A DNA stretch of 6,592 nucleotides from a bacterium. Its GTDB lineage: Bacteria > Desulfobacterota > GWC2-55-46. The notes beneath the pieces were generated by a model. The model saw only the letters and a program-made list of their open reading frames with translations. It did no database searches and was not told the origin of the DNA. The DNA is taken from positions 1-6,592 of the forward strand of contig SCQA01000288.1 in assembly GCA_004298725.1 (NCBI GenBank), given 5' to 3'. How positions within the stretch are numbered: the first letter of the stretch is position 1; each line of letters opens with the position of its first letter. Both the position numbers and the translations under genes were made by a program. Shown in pieces: positions 1-5,977 of this stretch.

Positions 1-67
1 TTCTTCGGCAATTCTTAAAAGGGCATAGGCAAGCGGCAAGCGGGCTGCATTACGGAGAGGCAGTGTT

Positions 68-571
68 ATGATGAAAAAAGCGTTTCTTCTCGTTTGTGCC
101 GTATTTCTTTTATCATCGTGCGCCGGCTTGAGCCCGTGGGAAAAAGCGCGGCTTGCCGAGCTTGAATATCAGGGCGTGAAGGTGCCGCATGAAGACCGTA
201 AAAGTCCGGTTGCGGCCGGTCTTTTGAATATTCTGCCGGGCGCCGGCAACGTTTATCTTGCAATAGGCACGGAAGAGACGTATGAATGGCTATCCGCCCT
301 TGCGAACGCGCTTACATGGCCGTGGTCTATAATTTGGGGCGTTCCCGAAGGCGTTATCGACGCGCGGGTTATAAACAAGCGTTATTCAATCCATTATTAC
401 ACTTACGGCCCCGGGGCTGTTCTGCTAAGGCATAAAGACGAAGAACAACGCAAGGTGCTTCCTCCGCCTGACGCGCCGCGTCGCGAGCCGCAACCTTCGC
501 CTCCGTCTGATGACACTAAAACGCGCGAGAAGCAAAAACAGCCCGACGCCGCTTCGTTAACCGGCGCGTAG
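68..571 (+). CDS. Small exported lipoprotein of unknown function
   Basis: A 167-residue protein that I do not recognise as a named family. The N-terminus is a lipoprotein signal peptide: two lysines at residues 3-4, a hydrophobic core at 5-14 and a lipobox Leu-Ser-Ser-Cys ending at Cys18. The +2 residue is Ala, so outer-membrane sorting would be expected in a Gram-negative. Residues 46-64 (Ser-Pro-Val-Ala-Ala-Gly-Leu-Leu ... Leu-Pro-Gly-Ala-Gly-Asn-Val-Tyr) resemble the SP..AG.L...PG.G..Y pattern of small TM2-like membrane proteins. A Trp-rich hydrophobic stretch follows at 74-92, then a Tyr-rich patch at 106-113. The tail from about 122 to 160 is charged and Pro-rich, probably disordered. 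The start at 68 is preceded by GGAGAGG at 54-60; a second in-frame ATG at 71 would serve equally well. The gene is convergent with the M16 peptidase gene. Its promoter would lie at or beyond the left edge. Lipoprotein export is well supported; the function is unknown. Confidence 0.85.
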   Translation: MMKKAFLLVCAVFLLSSCAGLSPWEKARLAELEYQGVKVPHEDRKSPVAAGLLNILPGAGNVYLAIGTEETYEWLSALANALTWPWSIIWGVPEGVIDARVINKRYSIHYYTYGPGAVLLRHKDEEQRKVLPPPDAPRREPQPSPPSDDTKTREKQKQPDAASLTGA

Positions 572-594
572 TTTTTTGTTTGAGAAGCCGGTTG

Positions 595-646
595 CGTTAA
601 AACGCAAAGCCCGCAACTTAACGGTTGCGGGCTTTGCGTTTTAACG
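595..646. terminator. Perfect 23-bp hairpin between convergent genes, probable bidirectional terminator
   Basis: Bases 595-617 and 624-646 are perfect inverted repeats (23 bp) around a 6-base loop. The GC-rich core (gcaaagcccgcaac and its complement) is followed on the plus strand by GTTTTAA and on the minus strand by the same GTTTTAA. RNA from either direction therefore ends the core stem with a short U run. It lies 23 bases after the lipoprotein stop and 31 bases beyond the end of the peptidase gene, where a shared terminator is expected. The U runs are short and can themselves pair within the outer stem, so efficiency is uncertain. Confidence 0.75.
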
Positions 647-677
647 GGTTAAAAAATTGACGGCGTTGCCGTCAGGC

Positions 678-3338
678 CTATTTCGCTTTTTCTTGACGTG
701 AACCAGCCGGGCCGACTATTGAAATAACGTATGAATCAAGCGTTATGTACTTTTGCCCGGCCTTTAGAACGTCCTCAGCGGTAACTGCTTCTATCTTTTT
801 AGGGTAGACGAGATTGTACCCGTAGCCAAGCCCGTATAGTTCGTTGTTGGCCATGTCGGATGAGCGGCTTGAAGTTTCTTGCAGGCCTATTTCGTAGTTG
901 CCGATAAGCGCGTTTTTCGCGCGATTTAATTCCTCGCTTGTTACTTTTTCGGTTGTTATTTTTTTAAGCTCGTTTAAAAGAGCGGCTATTGCAACGTCTT
1001 TTTTATCGGGCGCGCAGGCGATGTATAGGCCGAATACGCCCGGATCGACCCCTTCCCTTGAAAACGCGCTTACCGAATAGGCAAGGCTTTCTTTGTCGCG
1101 AAGGTTAATGAAAAGCCTGCCGCCCTGACCGGCGAGGACTTCCGTCAGGACTTTAAGCGCGTATGAATCGCTGGTGCCTATTGCCGCGCCGCCAAACCCC
1201 ATGCCTACGTTAACCTGCGCCTTTTCCTTTGTGTCGCCCGTGTTCTTGATGCCGCGCGTTATTTTTTCGATTAAAGGAGTTTTAAGAGCGCCGTTTTTGT
1301 ACTTAAAGCCGTTGAAAAGGGCTTTAACTTTTTTAACCGCATAGTCGGCGTTGACGTCGCCGACTATTACAAGCACCATGCGCTCCGGCACAAAAAGCTC
1401 CTCGTGCCGGTTAATCAAATCTTCGCGTTTTAAAGACGAAATTGTTTCTTTTGTTCCAACAGCAGGCATACCGTACGGGTGTTGTTTGTAGAGGGATTTA
1501 TAAAGTAGCTTGAAGGTGTATGACGGCAGGCTGTCTTCCTGGCTTTTTATTGAAGCGAGAATGTCTTTTCTCTGTTTTTCAACTTCAGCAGACGGGAAGG
1601 ACGGGTTGATGATTATGTCGGCAAAGAGAGATAGGCCTTTGTCGAAGTTGGAGGACAGGAACTTGCCGGACGCGCCGGTTGAGTTCCATCCTGAAAAGCC
1701 GGATATGCCTCCCGCGAGCCCTTCAATTTCTCGCGCAAGTTCTTCCCGCGTCAACCGGTTGGTGCCTTTTGTAAGCATGTTGGCGGTAAAGTTGCCTATG
1801 CCGTTTTTAACCGGTGTTTCAAAGCGCAAGCCGCCGGGAAACGCGGCGTAAAAAGAGACTATCGGGTTTTCATGCGCTTCTTTGACTATAAGCGTTATGC
1901 CGTTTTCAAGTTTTATTTTTGTTGTAGCGGCGGTATCTTTTACTTTGGCCGTTTCAGCGGCTACCTTGGCGTTGGCGGCATTAACGAACTTTGCGGCGCT
2001 CTCATTGCTGACAACAGCCTTGTCGGCCTTGGGTAAAATGGCGGCAAAGGTTAAGTTGTCGTCAATAAGGTAAGTGTTTACAACGCGCCGTACGTCTTCC
2101 GGCGTAACGCGCCTTACGCCCTCAAGGTATTCAGTCTCGTATTCATAGCTTCCGGCTATGGTTTCGTAGTGGCCGAGCTTGCTCGCAAGGCCCTCCATGG
2201 TTTCCCTCGAGTATATAAAGTCGCTTTCAAGGTTTGTTTTTATTCGAACCATCTCTTCCGGCGTAGGCCCTTTGAGGCCGAGTGTTTTTATTTCATAAAG
2301 CAGTTCAGGAACGGCCTTTTCAATGTCTTTGGCGTCAAGCGTGGACGTTACCATGAAAAGGCCCGGTTCTTTCAGGCTCATGGCGTAAGCCGAAACCGAA
2401 TGAACCGCGTTGGTTTCCATCTTCAGTTTTTTATAAAGCCTTGAAGACGCGCCGCCGCCGAGTATCCCGGCCATTACGTCAATGGCATAGGTGTCAGGGT
2501 GTCTAAGCTCCGGTATGTGATATGCAAGGCCGACGTGCGCTTCTTTTATCTCCTGCGTCAGCGCTTCCGCTCTAAGGCTTTTTTGCGGCGGTTCCGTTGG
2601 CCGCGCGGTATGCGGGTCAGGGGCCGGAGTAAAGTTGGCGAATTCTTCGGTTATTGCTTTTAAAGCGTCTTTGGCGGATACGTCGCCGGTGATGACGAGA
2701 GTCATGTTGTTAGGCACGTACCACTTTTTGAAAAACTTCAGTATGGTATCCCTGTTAAGCCCGCTTATGACCTTTTCATAGCCTATTACCGGACGCCTGT
2801 ACGGATGCGCTGAGTATGATTTGGCAAAGAGCGTTTTATACAGGCCCCTTGCCGGAGAGTCGTCGTTCATTCTGAGTTCTTCAAGCACTACTTCAAGCTC
2901 TTTTTTAAGCTCCTGCGGGTCGAAGGAAGAGTTTTGTATGGCGTCGCTAATAATGTCAAGGCCGGTTGAAAAATGGCGTGAAGGCACGGCAAGGTGATAA
3001 ACCGTTTTATCAAATGAAGTATAGGCGTTTATTTCACCGCCGACGGATTCAACCGCGTTTGCGATCTCTCCGACTTTGCGTTTTGCCGTGCCTTTAAAAA
3101 GCATATGCTCAAAGACGTGTGAAAGGCCTGCTTCGGCGTCGGTTTCGTCGGCTCCGCCGACGCTAACCCACATCTCAACGGCAACCACCGGTGCGAAGTG
3201 CTCTTCTTCAATAAGCACGGTAAGGCCGTTTGGAAGTTTCGTTTTAAATACACGGCCTTCCATTGCAAAGGCAGGAAGTGTGATTAAAATTGTCAGCGCC
3301 GCGGCAATAAAAGAGAGAATGATTTTGCTCTTTGTCAT
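678..3338 (-). CDS. Secreted M16 family zinc metallopeptidase, fused active and inactive halves
   Basis: An 886-residue protease of the M16 (pitrilysin/insulinase) family, expected in the periplasm. Residues 1-25 form a Sec signal peptide: lysines at 3 and 5, a hydrophobic core, and Ala-Phe-Ala before the cleavage point. There is no lipobox. The N-terminal half (about 28-435) carries the inverted zinc motif HxxEH as His74-Val-Phe-Glu77-His78. The third ligand is very probably Glu154, giving the family spacing HxxEH-x75-E, with Glu147 as the usual second conserved acid. An Ala/Lys-rich linker (about 437-473) joins a second M16 half (about 474-875). There the aligned motif is Asn-Phe-Thr-Ala-Asn (516-520), so it is catalytically dead. 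That half keeps the family's Arg/Tyr pair (Arg747 and Tyr754 in LRDKESLAYSV), used in substrate binding. This is the normal division of labour in fused M16 enzymes, and the length fits. The start at 3338 was chosen over an ATG ten codons upstream (3368) because it has an ideal ribosome site and leaves a clean signal peptide. The substrate cannot be read from the sequence. It appears to be transcribed on its own. Confidence 0.93.
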   Translation of the reverse strand: MTKSKIILSFIAAALTILITLPAFAMEGRVFKTKLPNGLTVLIEEEHFAPVVAVEMWVSVGGADETDAEAGLSHVFEHMLFKGTAKRKVGEIANAVESVGGEINAYTSFDKTVYHLAVPSRHFSTGLDIISDAIQNSSFDPQELKKELEVVLEELRMNDDSPARGLYKTLFAKSYSAHPYRRPVIGYEKVISGLNRDTILKFFKKWYVPNNMTLVITGDVSAKDALKAITEEFANFTPAPDPHTARPTEPPQKSLRAEALTQEIKEAHVGLAYHIPELRHPDTYAIDVMAGILGGGASSRLYKKLKMETNAVHSVSAYAMSLKEPGLFMVTSTLDAKDIEKAVPELLYEIKTLGLKGPTPEEMVRIKTNLESDFIYSRETMEGLASKLGHYETIAGSYEYETEYLEGVRRVTPEDVRRVVNTYLIDDNLTFAAILPKADKAVVSNESAAKFVNAANAKVAAETAKVKDTAATTKIKLENGITLIVKEAHENPIVSFYAAFPGGLRFETPVKNGIGNFTANMLTKGTNRLTREELAREIEGLAGGISGFSGWNSTGASGKFLSSNFDKGLSLFADIIINPSFPSAEVEKQRKDILASIKSQEDSLPSYTFKLLYKSLYKQHPYGMPAVGTKETISSLKREDLINRHEELFVPERMVLVIVGDVNADYAVKKVKALFNGFKYKNGALKTPLIEKITRGIKNTGDTKEKAQVNVGMGFGGAAIGTSDSYALKVLTEVLAGQGGRLFINLRDKESLAYSVSAFSREGVDPGVFGLYIACAPDKKDVAIAALLNELKKITTEKVTSEELNRAKNALIGNYEIGLQETSSRSSDMANNELYGLGYGYNLVYPKKIEAVTAEDVLKAGQKYITLDSYVISIVGPAGSRQEKAK

Positions 3339-3345
3339 CAATTTT

Positions 3346-3350
3346 CCTCC
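3346..3350 (-). promoter_or_regulatory. Ribosome binding site that decides the M16 start
   Basis: On the minus strand GGAGG lies 7 bases upstream of the ATG at 3338, a near-ideal Shine-Dalgarno site. The upstream in-frame ATG at 3368 has no comparable site and would place this motif inside the coding region. This settles the start of the peptidase. Confidence 0.8.
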
Positions 3351-3372
3351 GGTATTTGCGTATTGCATAGAT

Positions 3373-3401
3373 AAGATAATCTAAAAAGTTTTTTTTTGCA
3401 A
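3373..3401 (-). promoter_or_regulatory. Candidate sigma-70-type promoter for the M16 peptidase gene
   Basis: Reading the minus strand, TTGCAA (3401-3396) and TATCTT (3378-3373) are separated by 17 bases that include most of a run of nine A. Each hexamer matches the consensus at 4 of 6 positions. Transcription would begin near 3366, giving a leader of about 28 bases that contains the ribosome site. The location, spacing and AT-rich composition fit. The match is modest and not experimentally grounded. Confidence 0.4.
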
Positions 3402-3529
3402 TAAATTGCGGTGTTGGCGAGCGGCGTTATTATTATAGCCCTTCATGTATTTGTTTTTTACACCATTTCCGCTGGGCGTGGAGGTTGGCAGTATAGACAG
3501 GTTTTAAGCTTGTCTCTACGGAAAACAGC

Positions 3530-3574
3530 AAAAAAAACCCCGAAAGATTCTGAAAATCTTTCGGGGGTTTTTTT
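3530..3574. terminator. Rho-independent terminator of the pnt operon, bidirectional in form
   Basis: A 12-bp perfect stem (CCCCGAAAGATT at 3538-3549 with its complement at 3555-3566) encloses a 5-base loop. It is flanked by eight A on the left (3530-3537) and seven T on the right (3568-3574). On the minus strand this gives a stem followed by a run of eight U, 25 bases beyond the pntB stop codon. This is the expected end of the pnt transcript and it insulates the downstream peptidase gene. It would also stop plus-strand transcription. The rest of the 3339-3599 gap (3402-3529) shows no convincing gene or RNA. Confidence 0.92.
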
Positions 3575-3599
3575 GTATTCTTTGGTGTTTATGGCGCTC

Positions 3600-5645
3600 T
3601 TAGCTTAATGCTTTCATCGTATCAACGAGTTTGCCTATTGAAGTTTTGGCGTCTCCGAAGTACATGTAGGTCTGCGGCATCAGGTACAGGTCGTTGTCAA
3701 TGCCGGCAAAACCAGGCTTCATGGAGCGTTTGCACACTATAACAACTTTTGCTTTTTCCACGTCCAGAATCGGCATGCCGTAGATAGGCGACTGCGGGTT
3801 CGTCTTGGCCGCGGGGTTGGTTACATCGTTGGCTCCGACCACGAGCGCCACGTCCGCCTCTTCGAACTCGTCGTTGATGTCTTCCATGTCAAAGAGGTCG
3901 GTGTACGGCACGTTGGCCTCGGCGAGAAGCACGTTCATGTGGCCGGGCATTCTGCCGGCGACAGGGTGTATGGCGTATTTAACTTTAACGCCTTTTGCTT
4001 TGAGCATGTCTCCGAGGTCGCGCACCGCGTGCTGGGCCTGAGCCGCGGCCATGCCGTAGCCCGGCACTATAATTACTCTTTTGGCTTTGTTTTTAAAGAG
4101 GTCCGCGGCTTCATCCGGGCTTAACTGCTTAATGCCCGGCGTCGCAGGCTCGGCAGTAGCGGAGGCTACGGCCGCCGCGCCCGTTGCCGGTACTTCGGCG
4201 GTGGTGTTGCTCTTTATGGCGTCAACGAGCTTGCCTATTGAAGCCTTGGCGTCGCCGAAGAACATGAAGGTTTTATCCATGAGATAAAGCTCGTTGTCAA
4301 TGCCGGCAAAGCCCGGGGCCATGCCGCGTTTGCACACCACTACGTGCTTTGCCTTGTCAACGTCCAAGATGGGCATGCCGTAGATGGGCGACTGAGGGTT
4401 GTTTCTGGCGGCCGGGTTGGTTACGTCGTTTGCGCCGATTACAAGGGCTACGTCCGTATGTTCGAAATCCTCGTTTATGTCTTCCATGTCAAAGAGGTCA
4501 GGGTACGGTACGTTGGCCTCGGCGAGAAGCACGTTCATGTGGCCGGGCATTCTGCCCGCGACCGGGTGTATGGCGTATTTGACTGAAATGCCGTTTGATT
4601 TAAGCACGTCGCCGAGTTCTCTAACCGCGTGCTGGGCCTGAGCCGCGGCCATGCCGTAACCCGGCACGATTATAACGGACTTTGATTTGTTCTTGAAAAG
4701 CCCTGCCGCCTGCTCGACCGTAAGCTTATTGACGGACGGGCCTGCCGGGGCGGCGACCGCTCCAGCCGTTTGGGACGCGTGAGCCGGAATCGGTTGATGC
4801 GCTTTAGGCGCTGACGGGGCCGCGGCCGGGGTTCCGCCGAACGCTCCGAAGAGGACGTTAAACATCGAGCGGTTCATGGCTTTGCACATGATTATTGAAA
4901 GTATAACGCCGGAAGCGCCGTCAAGAGCGCCGGCTATGATGAGGACGTTGTTTGACAGCACAAAGCCCGTGGCCGAGCCGGCAAGGCCCGCGTACGAATT
5001 AAGAAGAGATATGACGACGGGCATGTCCGCCGCGCCGATAGGCAAGACAAGCAGTATGCCGAAGGCGAAGCCGAGCGTGACCATTACATAAAACGCCCAT
5101 GCCGCGGAAGGCACGAATAAAAGGTAGATTAAAAGGCCTATCATGCTCGCGAGTATGCCCATGTTCAGGGCGTTTTGCCCCTTGAACGTAATCGGCGCGC
5201 CCCTCATCCATTCCTGAAGCTTGAAAAACGCCAGCATGGAGCCGGTAAAGGTAAGCGAGCCGAGAAGGCACTCAAAGCCGATGGCGGCCATCTTTATGGT
5301 GCCGAGGTCAGCGCCGTGCTTGTAGTACTCAGCTATGCCGACAAGCGACACGGCTATGGCGCCGAAAGCGTGTGAAAGCGCCGTCCTTTGAGGCATATGC
5401 GTCATCGGCGTCCACACGGCTATGACTATGCCTATTATGGTGCCTATGACGAGGCCGACGGCAATCCATTCATACGATATTATTTCGTGTTGAATCAGCG
5501 TGCCGACAATGGCTATAGCCATGCCTATTTCAGCGAGTAAAACGCCTTTTCTCGCGCTCTCCGGCGAGTTAAGGAATTTAAGTCCGAGTATGAAAAGGAT
5601 GGAAGCGATAAGATATGAAAAGTCAATCAAGTATGTCTGCCACAT
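3600..5645 (-). CDS. pntB: Transhydrogenase beta subunit PntB with two tandem NADP(H)-binding domains III
   Basis: Beta subunit of proton-translocating NAD(P)+ transhydrogenase (Re/Si-specific), an inner-membrane enzyme that drives NADH to NADPH hydride transfer with the proton gradient. Residues 1-255 form domain II with about nine hydrophobic segments. His92 aligns with the proton-channel His91 of E. coli PntB, and Ala-Asp-Met-Pro (Asp207), Asn216 and Ser-Asn (Asn232) are also conserved. The usual protein ends after one domain III at about 460 residues; this one has 681. An Ala/Pro-rich linker (271-305) leads to a first domain III (about 306-479). A second linker (480-505) leads to a complete second domain III (about 506-681). 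Both copies hold PGYGMAAAQAQ (328-338, 528-538), GRMPGHMNVLLAEA, GANDVTNPAA, the Lys-Arg of the NADP 2'-phosphate loop (439-440, 639-640) and GDAK. There is no frameshift or stop between them. The start ATG overlaps the pntAB stop (TAATG), with AAGGAG 8 bases upstream, so translational coupling is likely. Identity of the subunit is near certain; what the duplication does is unknown. Confidence 0.97.
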   Translation of the reverse strand: MWQTYLIDFSYLIASILFILGLKFLNSPESARKGVLLAEIGMAIAIVGTLIQHEIISYEWIAVGLVIGTIIGIVIAVWTPMTHMPQRTALSHAFGAIAVSLVGIAEYYKHGADLGTIKMAAIGFECLLGSLTFTGSMLAFFKLQEWMRGAPITFKGQNALNMGILASMIGLLIYLLFVPSAAWAFYVMVTLGFAFGILLVLPIGAADMPVVISLLNSYAGLAGSATGFVLSNNVLIIAGALDGASGVILSIIMCKAMNRSMFNVLFGAFGGTPAAAPSAPKAHQPIPAHASQTAGAVAAPAGPSVNKLTVEQAAGLFKNKSKSVIIVPGYGMAAAQAQHAVRELGDVLKSNGISVKYAIHPVAGRMPGHMNVLLAEANVPYPDLFDMEDINEDFEHTDVALVIGANDVTNPAARNNPQSPIYGMPILDVDKAKHVVVCKRGMAPGFAGIDNELYLMDKTFMFFGDAKASIGKLVDAIKSNTTAEVPATGAAAVASATAEPATPGIKQLSPDEAADLFKNKAKRVIIVPGYGMAAAQAQHAVRDLGDMLKAKGVKVKYAIHPVAGRMPGHMNVLLAEANVPYTDLFDMEDINDEFEEADVALVVGANDVTNPAAKTNPQSPIYGMPILDVEKAKVVIVCKRSMKPGFAGIDNDLYLMPQTYMYFGDAKTSIGKLVDTMKALS
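3609..4136 (-). repeat. Tandem coding repeat, distal copy: second PntB domain III
   Basis: Codons 504-679 of pntB. This copy aligns without a gap to codons 304-479 at a constant offset of 200 codons (600 bp). I count 136 identities over the 170 residues 511-680, about 80%. It contains all the domain III motifs and, unlike the first copy, has Ser after the Lys-Arg pair (Lys639-Arg640-Ser641), as in E. coli PntB. By position it is the copy matching the C-terminal domain III of ordinary PntB, but it is further from the membrane part. Confidence 0.95.
4209..4736 (-). repeat. Tandem coding repeat, proximal copy: first PntB domain III
   Basis: Codons 304-479 of pntB, the copy attached to the membrane domain by an Ala/Pro-rich linker. 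DNA identity to the second copy is patchy: 47 bases are identical at 4510-4556 against 3910-3956, and 35 at 4624-4658 against 4024-4058. In between there are many synonymous and some replacement differences. All nucleotide-binding motifs remain, with Gly441 in place of Ser after Lys-Arg. The differences show a true duplication in the genome, because an assembly error would give identical copies. Confidence 0.95.
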
Positions 5646-5944
5646 TAGCGCTTCTCCTTCTTGAACATTTTAAGCATGCGGTCTGTTAGAATGAAGCCGC
5701 CGACCACGTTTGAAAACGCCGCCGCAACCGCCGTAACGCCCAGTATGGTTGTAACGATGTGATGAGAGCTTCCGGCAACGAGTATGGCCCCGACGACCGA
5801 AATGGCCGAAATGGCGTTTGTGGCCGACATAAGCGGAGTATGAAGAAGGGGCGGTATCCGCGTAATTACCATATACCCTACGAATGCCGCCAGAATGAAC
5901 ACATACAGTTCCGGCATCAGCGTTGAATAGCCGACGTTACTCAT
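5645..5944 (-). CDS. pntAB: Transhydrogenase subunit PntAB (short membrane subunit)
   Basis: A 99-residue membrane protein that supplies the first transmembrane helices of domain II in transhydrogenases whose alpha subunit is split, as in Rhodospirillum rubrum. Three hydrophobic segments are visible (about 11-30, 41-59 and 62-86). The family signature Ile-Pro-Pro-Leu-Leu-His-Thr-Pro-Leu-Met-Ser lies at 30-40, followed by Asn-Ala-Ile-Ser. Near the C-terminus are Asn-Val-Val-Gly-Gly-Phe and Thr-Asp-Arg-Met-Leu, ending in a basic tail. The length is normal for the family. The start at 5944 is supported by GGAGG at 5955-5959 and a second purine-rich block nearer the ATG. The next Met (residue 10) has no ribosome site. 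The gene follows pntAA after 33 bases and overlaps pntB by one base, consistent with equimolar production of the complex. Confidence 0.96.
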   Translation of the reverse strand: MSNVGYSTLMPELYVFILAAFVGYMVITRIPPLLHTPLMSATNAISAISVVGAILVAGSSHHIVTTILGVTAVAAAFSNVVGGFILTDRMLKMFKKEKR

Positions 5945-5953
5945 ATGCTTCCT

Positions 5954-5962
5954 GCCTCCTCT
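5954..5962 (-). promoter_or_regulatory. Ribosome binding site of pntAB
   Basis: The minus strand reads AGAGGAGGC, ending 9 bases before the ATG at 5944, in the 33-base gap after pntAA. It supports the longer start of pntAB over the internal Met at residue 10. Confidence 0.7.
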
Positions 5963-5977
5963 ATATTTTTGCGCGTT

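Noticed and set aside
3339..3368. N-terminal extension of the M16 peptidase from the ATG at 3368
   Set aside because: The extension would encode the ribosome site itself, lacks its own upstream site and spoils the signal peptide start.
3499..3516. Inverted repeat around AGACAGG ... CTTGTCT as a possible operator or small RNA
   Set aside because: The match is imperfect and short, and nothing nearby supports a regulator site or a structured RNA.
3411..3608. Possible 65-residue membrane peptide gene on the plus strand in the intergenic gap
   Set aside because: It needs a non-ATG start without a Shine-Dalgarno site, reads straight through the strong terminator hairpin and its A and T runs, and ends inside pntB.
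3805..4641. Open frames on the plus strand opposite both domain III copies (for example 3805-4041 and 4399-4641)
   Set aside because: They are antisense to conserved pntB codons and resemble each other only because the coding strand is duplicated. They have no ribosome sites or plausible protein features.
3600..4740. Duplication of domain III as an assembly artefact
   Set aside because: The copies differ at about 20% of residues, with the differences spread along the length and no frame break. A collapsed or repeated read error would give identical sequence.
5645..5645. Possible frameshift joining pntAB and pntB
   Set aside because: The one-base TAATG overlap and a good AAGGAG site are typical of translational coupling in separate pnt genes; both proteins have normal ends at this junction.
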